Shown piece after piece: positions 25,601 through 37,316 of a stretch of DNA of 64,000 bases; within the stretch, counting starts at the first letter, position 1; each line of letters starts with the position of its first letter. The stretch is from Dastarcus helophoroides. Its lineage: Eukaryota > Arthropoda > Insecta > Coleoptera > Bothrideridae. Position numbers and translations under genes: made by a program. The DNA lies in contig CM053329.1 in NCBI GenBank assembly GCA_028583605.1, forward strand, positions 38,655,161 to 38,719,160. The letters are read 5' to 3'. The notes beneath the pieces are model-generated. The model ran no database searches. It had not been told where the DNA came from and worked only from the letters and a program-made list of their open reading frames with translations.

Positions 25601-25855
25601 TCGAGAATTAAAAAGCCCTTCGAGAAGCAGAAAGCCTTCTCGAGAAGTTTCAAAGAGCTTCAGAACCCAATGGGCATCTCAACGTGAAACAAAGAGCGTT
25701 TAGGTGAACTTGTTGAAGAAACGTGCTTCAGCTTCACCAGTTTTATAAACGGTGACCAAACTTAAGGAGGAAAAGGCTTGCTCGAGAAGCAGAGAGCCTT
25801 CTCGAAAATACAAAAAGCCCCCTTGAGAAGCAGAGTGCCGTTTCGAGAAGAGAAA
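19691..25855 (-). repeat. Satellite B, minus-oriented array (CTCGAG-rich)
   Basis: Tandem array with the recurring order: GGGCATCTCGACGTGAAAC, AAAGAGCCTTTAGG, ACTTGTTGAACAAAAGTGC, ACGGTGACCAAACTTG, then two to four copies of a roughly 20-25 bp motif GAGAAGCAAAGAGCCTTCTC. From about 21.95 kb the monomer is close to 200 bp, with some units near 250-260 bp that also carry AACTGGCAAGAAATATCCC. The left 2 kb has longer units of about 743 bp (landmark near 19783, 20525, 21270), in which the short motif is expanded at 20270-20440 and 21030-21180. Minus-strand frames such as LFASRESSLLLEKALCFSRK are translations of the repeat. Confidence 0.95.
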
Positions 25856-28305
25856 CTTGCAATTTTGAAAAGGTCGCATAATTTTTAACTATGAAAATTC
25901 ATGCTATTCAGATAAAAGGCGAAATTTTAAGGAATGTTCGAAATTCTGAGAAAAAATTGATTTTCTCAGATTTATTTTTATTTGGATGAAAACCAAGCAT
26001 TTGGGACGTTTCTCAAAAATTATCGAAAACGTAATAGTTCGTGTGAAACCACAGTTTGTTAAAACTGTAGTTTTGGGCGAACTCTTTGTAACTTTGGATA
26101 GTTAATTCCATTAACTTGTCTTTGTAGGAATGTTGCCCGTCTTCGGTTGGCGTTTACTATTTTAAATTATCAGGGTTAACAGTTGACCCAATTTGAAGCA
26201 CACAATCATTTTGGCGGTAAAAACGTTTCTAAGGTGTTTACTACATTGGCGACATTTTTCAACAAATAGCATGACATAATTACGGAAGACGAGGAAATAA
26301 ATTTGAGGAATTTCTGAGAAATTATCGTAAATATGTGAATTTCGTAATGTTAACCTTTACACTACTGTATTAAAATAATTTTCTAACACCATCGTGGGCC
26401 GAAACTTATTAATAAAACATTCGCCGAAATCATTTGAATCTGTCCATGTTTCTTTTATTTACTATTATATTATGCGTTGAATTCGAATTTATGGAATTGT
26501 TAACTGAATTATGAACTGAAATCAAATTTATTACATTCTTTCCTCTGATTTGAATAATGTGCACTAATTACTTATTTAATATATCATTAAAATCGCTCTG
26601 TTGTAGAAAAAAAAAGCGGAGACAGTTTTTTATATTGATTAATGATATTAACAAAATTGTATCCGTAATAGCTGTATTTATATGCAAAATTTCAACCGGC
26701 ATGATTAAAGCACTCCTGATTTATTAACCTTAATGCTGCGGCATTACATGCAAATGATGGGGACTTGAAAAATAATTGGAAAAAAATTTCAACACCTATT
26801 TAGCATTAAATACCTTTATAGGCACTCCAGCATGGGCAGATTAGGTTTTAATGGTGATACAGAAGTAATAAAGCAATTCCTAGAAATTGGATGCATTGTT
26901 TTTTCGTTTTTGTAAACAAAAATTCACGATAATGCATTTTATGAATTTATGAATTGCTCGCTTAATGTTGTTCAAAACCGATTGTGTTTGCGACCGATTC
27001 ATCGAGACGTAAGTTCGCTATTTTAACTCTCACCTGCTGATAAAATTGTTTTTGCTCTCGACTACGAATACGAACTTACTGAACGATTATCTTCGTGCGA
27101 TTTCGACGGCGACGGTTCGTAAAAATAATTTGTTTGTAAACAAGATTTTTGTCATTCAGGTCAATATCTTTTAGTAATTAATTATAATCATTAACATATT
27201 TACCTAATAGGAATGTGTCGTATAATTTACAAACAAGTTCTGCAAAATACACAGTCGGAGATAACCGCTTAATTTAGTTTAAAAATGTGGAAGACGAAAG
27301 AAATGTGGGAATTTCTCTTAGGCAATTTGGTTTATGGATCTGTCGCAATTGTCGACATTTTACTTGTAACCCTCCCATCTTCATACTTTTTTTTTAAATC
27401 CAAACACCTTCGCTGGGTCGTGATAGTTGGTGCAGCTTTCTCTTGATGTTGCGCCACAAGATTTCAATTGGTGCAATATCTGGAACCCTTAAGGCCATTT
27501 TAGGAGCGGCTGTTTCGCTTTTATAATTGGATCACGCTAGTAACTTAATCTAAGCCTCAGGATGCATTTCATGATCAATGTTTAAGTTATTTTTTTTTTG
27601 CAAAGTCATGGATGTTTTTGCCACTGAAAGATATGCGACTTACGCGAGTGCTAATTTCTAATATTTGCGATCAGAATATTCCAAGGTACTATTGTATTTT
27701 GCAATTAGAACTGTCGTTATTAGCGACGTTAGTATCAATTATCGTCGAACATGTGTGATTAGCAATCACTTTTTGTCGTCTTAATTTCATCCGCAAATCG
27801 TCTGTTCCCTGACCCTTTTAATAATAGAATTTCAACCTTCTATAACTATGTTGCGGTTTACGTAACAGTATTTATGAAAATACATATCGAGTCTAGCCGG
27901 CGAATTAATAAAGCAAACATAAACATAATATTAAAAACACACTTTAGTTGGAACGTAAACAGAAGACCGACACGATCGCTTATACCGTTGACAGGAAGCT
28001 ATCAAAAGCGGATATAAGAGAGTATCACGCGAGTCGAGTCGGCAACATATTAAATTGCTCTTTTAGTCAGCCTTCGATGATTGATACCGCGAATAAGCCA
28101 CTTAACACGACCAGACACCGAGTCAAGTGTTTGCGGGGGCGCCTCAGATATACGACTTTCTAATTATTGACATTCCCGAATATTTACGACTAGTTATTAA
28201 ATTCCAAACCATCTCACTAGGACAAAAAAGTCCACAAAACTTTAAAACCAAGGACGAGGACAACGAAGTGGTCTTAGCCCCCGTTTGAGTTAATGAATAT
28301 TATTT
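25856..28305. other. Unique 2.45 kb spacer between the inverted satellite B arrays
   Basis: Balanced composition, apparently single copy. It contains the Tc1-like relic at 27397-27504. A 71-codon plus-strand frame at 27948-28163 (MERKQKTDTIAYTVDRK...) uses less biased codons than its surroundings but matches nothing I know and has no clear gene signals. No other gene is supported. Confidence 0.6.
27397..27504 (-). pseudogene. Tc1/mariner-like transposase relic (C-terminal DDE part)
   Basis: The minus strand reads 36 codons containing VPDIAPIEILWRNIKRKL. This matches the conserved SPDLNPIE-LW-LK block of Tc1-like transposases, in which the glutamate of PIE is the third catalytic residue. Just upstream on the minus strand a weaker NIDHEMHPEA could be the remnant of the second catalytic D block, but stops intervene. 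The rest of the protein is not readable, so this is an old dead fragment. Whether the surrounding 0.7 kb belongs to the same element is unclear. Confidence 0.68.
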
Positions 28306-31300
28306 CAAGAGCTTCCAGTTGCCTCAAGTCCAGTCACCGTTTATAGGCTTGGTAAAGCTCAAGCACTTTTGGTCAACAAGTTCACCTAAAGGCCCTTTGT
28401 TTCATGTCGAGGTGCCCATTGGGCTCTTTGAGACTTCTTGAGAAAGCTCTCTTCTCAAAGGGGGCTTTTTGATTCTCGAGAAGGCTCCTTGCTTCTCGAG
28501 CAGGCTTTTTCCTCCTCAAGTTTGGTCACCGTTTCTAATCCTCGAACTCGATCAATTTTGCTCCACAAGTTTACCTAAAGACCCTTTGTTTCACGTCGAG
28601 ATGCCCATTGGGCTCTAAAGCACTTTGAGATTTTTCGAAGAGGCCCTCTGCTTCTCGAGGGGGCTTTTTGATTCTCGAGAAAGCTCTTTGCTTCTCGAGC
28701 AAGCCTTTTCCTCCTTAAGTTTGGTCACCGTTTCCAATTCTGGTAAAACTCGATCAATTTTGTTAAAAAAGTTTACTTAGAGGCCCCTTGTTTCACGTCG
28801 AGATGCCCATTGGGCTCTGAAGCTCTTTGATACCTTTCGAGAAGGCTCTCTGCTTCTCGAGAGAACTTTTTAATTCTCGAGAAGGCTCTTTGCTTCTCGA
28901 GAAGGCTCTTTGCTTCTTGAGCAAGCCTTTTCCTCCTTAAGTTTGGTCACCGTTTCCAATTCTGGTAAAACTCGATCAATTTTGTTCAAAATGTTTACTT
29001 AGAGGCCCCTTGTTTCACGTCGAGATGCCCATTGGGCTCTGAAGCTCTTAGAGACCTTTCGAGAAGGCTCTCTGCTTCTCGAGAGAACTTTTTAATTCTC
29101 GAGAAGGCTCTTTGCTTCTCGAGAAGGCTCTTTGCTTCTTGAGCAAGCCTTTTCCTCCCTAAGTTTGGTCACCGTTTTTAAACCTGGTGGAGCTCAAGCA
29201 CTTTTGTTTAACAAGTTCACCTAAATGCTCTTTGTTTCACGTTGAGGTGCCCTTTGGGTTCTGAAGCTCTTTGAAACTTCTCAAGTAGGCTCTCTGCTTA
29301 TCGGGGGGGGGGGGGGGGGGGGCTTTTTGATTCTCGAGAAGGCTCTTTGCTTCTTGAGCAAGCCTTTTTCTCCTTAAGTTTGGTCACCGTTTATAAACCT
29401 GGTGAAGCTCAAGCACTTTTGTTCAACAAGTTCACCTAAATGCTCTTTGTTTCACGTTAAGATGCCCATTGGATTCTGAAGCTCTTTGAGACTTCTCAAG
29501 AAGGCTCTCTGCTTCTCGAGGGGGCTTTTTATTTCTCGAGAAGGCTTCTTGCTTCTCGAGCAGGCTTTTTTCTCCTCGAGTTTGGTCACCGTTACTAATC
29601 CTGGTAAAATTCGATTAATTTTGTTCAACAAGTTTACCTAAGGGCCCTTTGGTTCACGTCGAAATACCCATTGGGTTCTGAAGCTCTTTAAGAATTCTCG
29701 AGGAGCCTCTCCGCTTCTCCAGGGGCTTTTTAATTCTCGATAAGGCCCTTTACTTCTCAGGCAGGCCTTTTTCTCTTCAAGTTCTCTTCAAGGTCACCGT
29801 TCATAATCCTGGTGGAGCTCAAGCACTTTTGTAGACGTTTGCCTTCTCAAGAAGACTCTTTGCTTCTCAAGAGGGCTGCTTGCTTCTCTAGATTTTTCTT
29901 GTCAACTTTTTGTAGAAAATTTAATTTTTTAAAATTTTTGAAAGACTTCCTTCGTTTCGTAATTTTCTACTGGAGGGATTTCCCGAGAAGGCAATTTGCT
30001 TTTCGAGAAGACTCTTTGCTTTTCGAAACCCTCAAGAGCTTCCAGTTGTCTCAAGTTTGGTCACCATTTATAATCCTGGTGAAACTCAAGCACCTTTGTT
30101 CAACAAATTCCCCTTAAGGCTCTTTGTTTCACATCGAGATGCCCCATTGGATTCCTATGCTGTTTTAGCTATCCTGACTGCAGTAGAATTCGCTTTTAAC
30201 GTTCTTGAAAAGGCGCTTTGCTTCTCGAAAAGACTATTTGCTTTTTAGAAAGGCTCATTGTTTCTTGGAATATTTCTTGTCAGTTTTATAGAAAATTCAA
30301 TCTTTTGTAAACTTCTAAAGGCTTCTTTCATTTCGTAATTCCCTACTGAAGAGATTTCTTGAAAAGGTTACTTGCTTCTCGAGCAGACGCTTGCCTCCTT
30401 AAGAAGACTTTTTGCTTCTCCAGAAGGCCCTTTGCTTTTATAGATTTTTCTTGTCAACTTTTTGTAGAAAATTTAATTCCTTATAATTTTTGAAAGACTT
30501 CTTTCGTTTTATAATTTTCTACTGGAAAGATTTCTCGAGAAGGCTCTTTGCTTCTCGACAGGACTCTTTGCTTCTCGAGATCTTCAAGAGCTTTTAGTTG
30601 CCTCAAGTTTGGTCACCGTTTATATTCCTGGTGAAGCCCAAGCAGTTTTGGTCAACAAGGTTTTTTATGTTTAGATGTCCTATTGGGTTCCTAAGCTTTT
30701 TTAAATATCTTAAAAAGGCGCTTTGCTTCTTGAAAAGACTATTTGCTTTTCAAGAAGGCCCCTTGCTTCTTGGGAACCTTCTTGCCAGTTAAATAGGAAA
30801 TTTAATTTTCTTTAAACTTCTAAATACTTCTTTCATTTCGTAGTTCCCTACTGGAGAGATTTCTTGAAAAGGTTATTTGCTCGTCGAGCAGGCATTTCCC
30901 TTCTCAAGAAGACTTTTTGCTTCTCGAGAAGGCTTTATGCTTCTTCAGGTTTTTCTTGTCACTTTTTGTAAAAAATTCAATTTTTAAAATTTTTTTAAAG
31001 ACTTTTTTTGTTTCGTAAATCTCCACTGGGAAGCTTTTCGAGAAGGCTACTTACTTCTCGAGAAGACTCTTTGCATTTCAAGATCTTTAAGAGCTTCCAG
31101 TTGCCTCAAGCTTGGTCACAATTATAATCCTGGTGAAGCTCAAGCACTTTTGATCAACAAGTTTGCCTAAAAAGTCTTTGGTTCATGTCGAAATGCCCAA
31201 ATTATTGTTTTAAGGGCTTCTACTTGTCTCAAATCTAGTCACCGATTATAGTTCTGATGAAACTCAAAGCATTTTTGGTCAACAAGTTTATATAAAGTCT

Positions 31301-32240
31301 CTTTGTTTTAAGTCGAGATGCCACCTTCTGTTTTCAAGCTCTTTGAGGCTTCTCGAGAAAATTCGTTGCTTTTCGCGCAACATTTTAGCTTCTCAAGAAT
31401 ACTCTTTGCTTCTCTAGAAGACTCTTTGTTTCTCGAGAAGGGCTTTTGCTTCTGAAGATCTTCCTCGCCACTTTTATCGAAAATTCATTTTTTTAAATCT
31501 TCTAAAGACTTCTTCCGTTTCCCCTACTGAAGAGATTTCAAGCAAGAGACGTTTATCTTTAGACTTTTAGACTTTAATCTGAACTATTTTTTCTTCGCTC
31601 ATTCATTTAAATTTTGCTTGAGCTTTGGTTGTTTTTTATTTAAAATCCTTAAGTAAACATTTTTATATCTACAATGAAATTGAACAAGTTCGTCAATTTT
31701 ATATCATCGGATTTTTGGGCCACGAGTTTGGCAACCTTTCTAAATATAGTTCACCAAACTTTAATAAAACCAATGACGAAGACAACGAAGTAATCGATTA
31801 TTAGCCTCCATTAGATTTAATGAGTAGAGAAATTATCGTTTCAAGAGCTTCCAGTTGCCTCAAGTTTGGTCACCGTTTATAATCCTGGTAAAGCTCAAGC
31901 ACTTTTGGTTAAAAAGTTCACCTTAAGACCCTTTGTTTCATATCGAGATGCCCCATAGGATTCCCCAAGCTCTTTTGACCTCTTCAGAAGGCTCTTTGCT
32001 TCTAGAAAATTTACTTCTCAAGAAGGCTCCTTGTTTCTCGAGATCTTCCTCACTACTTTTATAGGAAATTCAATCTTCTTTAAACTTCGAAAAATTTCTT
32101 TCGTTTTGTGACTCTCTACTGCAGAGATTTTTTGAAAAGGTAATTTGCTTCTCGAGAAGGCTATTTTCTTCTCGAGAAGGCGAATCGCTTCTCAAAAAGG
32201 CTCCCTGCTTTTCGAGATATTTCTTGCCACTTTTATAAAT
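28306..32240 (+). repeat. Satellite B, plus-oriented array
   Basis: Reverse complement of the 19.7-25.9 kb array: AGCTTCCAGTTGCCTCAAG (28309, 30029, 30588, 31088, 31843), CAAGTTTGGTCACCGTTTAT, GTTTCACGTCGAGATGCCC and GCTTCTCGAGAAGGCTC recur. Units near 28.4-29.8 kb are about 200 bp; towards the right they are longer and more diverged, with AAATTTAATTTTT spacers as in the left part of the other array. With that array it forms a very large imperfect inverted repeat. Confidence 0.95.
29303..29322 (+). repeat. G20 homopolymer inside satellite B
   Basis: Twenty consecutive G replace the usual CGAGG(G)GGGCTTTTT of neighbouring units. It is either a real slippage expansion or a sequencing or assembly artefact. 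Confidence 0.95.
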
Positions 32241-34390
32241 TCAATCTTTAATCTTATTTCTAGACTTTTTTTGTTTCATGATTCCGTAATAGAGATATTT
32301 CAAGCAAGTGACTTTTATGAAGAAGTTGAACTATTTCCCCACGCCTCTCTCTTTAAATCTCCAGATATTTCGCTTGGTTTTGGACTATTTTTTACTTTTG
32401 AATCTCTAGCTGCCTTACGTTACCATTTTTACATCTACAGTTAAACTGGACATATTCCTTAATTTTAAATCATCACATATTTAAGTCACGATTACGAAGT
32501 TGGACTCTTCATATAGCTCAATACAGTTTTTACTACTAAAGGATAATTCAAGGTCTGCTACTTTGAATTCTGTTATAAATTTTTAACTTATCATTGTGAT
32601 AACATGTGTGCAGATGTTAAGACTCTCGCATATTCTAAACCTTTTCTGGAATGGATACTTTTATAATCAGATGTCGGGTATAAGTATACGCGCATCCCTA
32701 TTGTGATTCATTCAGTACGAAGTATTCAGCATCCATTAATTAAAAATTGATTGTTTTTTTGTACTATTGTTGTTCGATGATTCTGTATCTTTTTGTCGAA
32801 TTAAACAAGATTGAATTTTCTATAAAAGTGGTAGGAAAGGTCTCGAGAAACAAAGAGCCTTCTCGAGAAGCAAATAGTGTTCTCAAAAATGAAATCCTAA
32901 GAAGGTAAATTTGCTTAGAATAGCATAAATCTTAAAGGAATTTATTTTCAGCTCTAAAATGCCATGAAGAGTGTTTAGAGTTTAAAAGTTTTAGAGAAAG
33001 CATCCAGTGTACCAAATTCCAAAAAAACTTTGGCAATACTTCTGCTTCTAGGAAACAAATTAAAGGGAACCTCTAGAGAGTTAGGCTCTCAAGGAAACTC
33101 GCCTAAAAGTTGTCGATATTTGGCAAAAGGAAACGAGCAAAATTCAAGTTTAGAATAATTTTCGTGTTAACAAAAATATTGTTCCAATTTCAAAAGCCTA
33201 ATGTTTGGCCATTTTGTATGGGTTAAATCTTGAAAACTCAAGCTGCCAACACTTTGAGTTCCTGAATATACTAACAAACTCCCAATGAAGTGCATGGAGC
33301 AACAGTAGTCGATGAATGAACTTTCCTTGCCTTCTCCCAAACCAATGGTAAATCCCGCCACAAAATTGCATGAAAGTAAAACGTTTTCGAAGCTGGAAAT
33401 CGCCAAAGAAGATGTATTAATTTATGTCCCCGGGCTCATAAATTATTTAATGAATGGGCGCCTTTCGAAGTAATAACACAGTTGAATAGAGGACTCACAT
33501 CGAGAATCCGATAATGGCTATCTGTTGGCACAGAATGGGTGGCATTTACGCTCGAACGGCTGCTAATATGCCGTGATCCCATTGTGGGACGATTATAAAC
33601 CGTCCAGCAAGCAGAGCCAGCAAGCAGCTGACTGTCAAAGAAACAGGATTATCCCTACGAAAATTGAAATGCTTTTCACCTTTAATCACATTATTGACCG
33701 AAGTGTGTTATTGTGTGGACTGTGGAAAAAGGATTGTTGGCTTTGACAGGATTGACCATTACTCGAACTCCCCCAGGTCACCCTTGATTAATCTTCTGGT
33801 ATTTATATTGCACGCCTAATAATACGAGAAAACAAATGCAGATGTTGATGTGGGAAAGTAATAGGGAGCATTTTTAAAGTACGCCAATTATTACAAAGTG
33901 TTAAATATCTAATGAGTCAAGCGACATGTGTTGAACATTACTAACCATGTGTGAAACCGCTTTCTTGTTAAATAAATTAATAATATTATTTCTTATTGAC
34001 CACATCAAGCGGTGCTGTGTTAAGAGGTGGCGCCAGACAATATTTTGCGGTTGAACATTCAATTAGTACAACACCGTCCGGGTGGGATGGACAGACGAAT
34101 AAATTTCGTTTTCGACACGTCTAGCTTTTTTTGCAACGCCGAAAAGAGCAAATTAAATTTGTCTCCTTGCCTTATGAGGGGGTTAAAAACCCAATTCATC
34201 GCATTGTGATTCGTATTCATACGTGCTCGTTAATTTTCATAATCATTGTGCGGCATTTAGGTAGGGCCATTAAAGAAACAGAGAATTATAGTTGCAGATG
34301 AGGCAATTTGGGTTACGTCTGTTTAATTTCGTTAACATAATGGGACAATTAAAATTTAATTACTGGAAATGAAGTGATAGTAATAATATC
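32241..34390. other. Unique island, no gene recognised
   Basis: Single-copy-like DNA, GC-richer than its neighbours at 33.2-34.2 kb. A 79-codon minus-strand frame (33406 to 33167) and a 60-codon plus-strand frame (34027-34209) occur, but neither shows a family motif or matched splice sites. The composition and lack of repeats suggest an intergenic or intronic segment that could hold regulatory DNA. Confidence 0.5.
32826..32900 (-). repeat. Isolated short satellite B fragment
   Basis: Contains GTCTCGAGAAACAAAGAGCC and TTCTCGAGAAGCAAATAG in the minus orientation of the 19.7 kb array, about 0.6 kb beyond the end of the plus array. Confidence 0.85.
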
Positions 34391-37300
34391 TTCTAGTAGA
34401 CACCCCAATTTCATAGCAAACGTACGGTAATTTCACAGCAGAAATACGGTAATTTTTGTGCAGAATTATGGTAAATTTTGAGCAAATCGAGAAAGTGTGT
34501 GACAAAAATATTACAATCGGTGATCAAATTTAGGTTTTCTTTGGACAGGTTTGTAGTAAATTCTGAGCAATACTGCGGTAGTTTTCAAAAATCGTGGTAA
34601 AATTTGAGCTAACTCGTAGCATCTTGTAAAGAGAATTTATATTGAAAGCTCAACATAATTTCTGACAAAAATCATGATGCTCTATGACGAAAACAGTAAT
34701 AAAATCGAAGCATGAGTACGGTAACTTTTGAGTCGAATCAGACAAGGCGTTCAGAGTAAAATCACATTTTCCTCGAGCATAATTTAATGCAACTTGGGTA
34801 ATATTATAATAATATTTGAAATGATTTCTGGTGACATTTAAAGAAAATCGATATTTTAAACATATTTATGGTAAATTTTGAGCAGAATCGAGAAACTTTG
34901 TGACAAGAGGATTGTAATAAATTCTGAGCAACACCAAGGTATTTTATAATAGTGGTGAAATTTGAGCAAACTCGTAGTACCTTGTAAAGAGAAAGTATTT
35001 TTAAACCTCAACGCAACACAACGGTTCTTTTCAGAAATCGTGGTAAAATTGGAGCAAACTTGTAGTATGTTGTAAAGAGAAATTATTTTAAAAACTCAAC
35101 ATAAGCTTTGATGAAAATTATGATGCTCTATGACGAAAATCGCAGTAAAATACAAGCATAAATACGGTAACTTTTGAGTAGAATTGGACAAATCTTTCAG
35201 CAGAATGCGTGTAAAATCAGATTTTTTTCGAGCAGAATTCAATGCAATTTGGGTAATATTACAATAAGTCTTTAAAAGTTTTATGGTGACATTTTTAAGT
35301 ATCGATTTTTTGCACATAATTATGGTAAATTTTAAGCAGAACCGAGAAACCTTTGAGCAGAATATACAATCTGTAAGAAAATTAAGATTTTTTTTTGGAC
35401 AAGAACTCTAGTAAATTTTGAACAATACTACGGTAATTTATAAAAATCGCGGTAAATTTAAAGCTACCTCATAGTATCTTGTAAAAAGAATTTATATTGA
35501 AAGTTCAACATAATCTCTGACAAAAATTATTATGTCTATGACGAAAATCCTAATAACATCCAAGCATATATATGGTAACTTTTAAGTAGAATCGGATAAA
35601 GCGTTCAGCAATATGCGAGTAAAACCACATTTTCCTCGAGCAAATGTTGATGCCATTTTGGGTAATATTACAATAATTCTTGAAACATTTTGTGGTGACC
35701 TTTAAAGAAAACCAGTCTTTTAAATATAATTATGATAAATTTTGAGTAGAATCGAGAAAAATCTGTGAGCCGAATATGACAATCTGAGATCAAATTTAGA
35801 TATTTTTTGGACCAAATTGTAGTAAATTCAGAGCAACACTACGTCATTTTCAGAAATCGTGGTAAAATTTGAGCAAACTCGTAGGATGTTGTAAAGAGAA
35901 ATTGTTTTGAAAACTCGACATAATCTTTGATGAAAATTATGATGCACTATGACGGAAACCGCAGTAAAATATAAGCATAAATATGGTAACTTTTGAGTAG
36001 AATTGAACAAATCTTTCAGCAGCATGCAAGTAAAATCAAATTTTTTTCAAGCAGCAATTTGGGTAATATTACAATAGGTTGTAAAAAGTTTCATGGTGAC
36101 ATTTAAATATCGATTTTTTAAACATAATTATGGTAAATTTTGAGCAGAACCAAGAAACCTTTGAGTAGAATATACAATCTGTAAGAAAATTAAGATTTTT
36201 TTTGACAATAATTGTGGTAAATTCTGAGCAATACTGCGGTAATGCGGTCATTTTAAGAAACCGTGGTAAAATTTGAGCAAACTGGTAGCATGTTGTAAAG
36301 AGAAATTATTTTGAAAACCTAACATAATCTTAAATAAAAATTATGGTACTCTATGACGAAAATCGTAATAAAATCCAAGCATAAATATGGTAACTTTTGA
36401 GTAGAATCGGACAAAGCTTTCAGCCACATGCGAGTAAAATCGCACAACATGCGAGTAAAATTGCAATTTCCTTGAGCAGAGTTTAATGCAATCTGGGTAA
36501 TATTAGAATAGTTCTTAAAAAGTTTTGCGATGATATTTAAAGAAAATCAATCTTTCTAATAAAATTATGGTAAATTTTGAGCAGAATCAATAAGGTCTCT
36601 AAGCAAAATATTACAATGTATGAGCAAATTAAGATTTTCTTTGGACAAAAAATGTAGTAAATTTTGAGCAACACTACGATAATTTTCAAAAATCGTGGTA
36701 AAATTTGAGCAAAATTGTGGTATTTTGTAAGCAGAAATAAGTAGAATAAACTCAAAGTAATCTTTAACGAAAATCGTGATATAGTGCCATAAAATTCAAG
36801 CATAAATACGGTATCTTTTGAGTAGAATTGTTAAAAGTCAGTAGAATGATGGAACCTAAGAGTAAAATCACATTTTCTTTGAGTAATTGCAATAAAATTT
36901 GGATAACACAACTGACATTTTTAAAGTGTTTTTGTGACATTAAAAAAAATCGAAATCAAACACAATTGCGGTAATTTTTGAGCAGATTCGACATGATCTA
37001 TATAAAGAATGATTTTTTTTAAACAATGTAGTAAATTTTGAGTAGTGCTATGTAATTCTTGAATAAATCAAAATGTTAGTAGTTTGGGGGCATTAAAAGA
37101 AAATAAGTTTGTATTAAACATGCCCACTTAAAATTAGATTGTGTGATTCTTCTGTTGCCTAAAATAAGTAAAATTTGAGCAACAATACTATAATTTATGC
37201 ACCTTGAGCAAAATAATTGTATTTCTTAAAAAAATCTGTTGATATTCTTCGACTAACAAAGCGATTGAATTTGAACAAGTTCGCCTTATGGTTGACGCAA
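34391..37300. repeat. Satellite C (about 400-450 bp monomer)
   Basis: Units share CTATGACGAAAAT (about 34683, 35131, 35537, 35950, 36352), GGTAACTTTTGAGTAGAAT, GGTAATATTACAATA, GGTAAATTTTGAGCAGAA and GTGGTAAAATTTGAGCAAAC. Each unit also contains the shorter internal repeat GGTAAATTTTGAGCA several times, so the array is a nested repeat. Divergence between copies is high. Confidence 0.9.
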
Positions 37301-37316
37301 ATTACGTCAATCTCTC

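Noticed and set aside
20156..25653. Several 60-107 codon minus-strand frames with repeated LFASRESSLLLEKALCFSRK-like peptides
   Set aside because: They are translations of the 20-25 bp satellite B motif; frames break with every unit boundary and the opposite-orientation array gives the same peptides on the other strand.
19691..25855. Regularly spaced short repeats that might suggest a CRISPR array
   Set aside because: Spacers are themselves repeated and the context is eukaryotic; it is a satellite with nested motifs.
33167..33406. 79-codon minus-strand frame (MAISSFENVLLSCNF...)
   Set aside because: Composition is protein-like, but there is no family motif, no splice partners and no supporting neighbour; kept only as part of the unique island.
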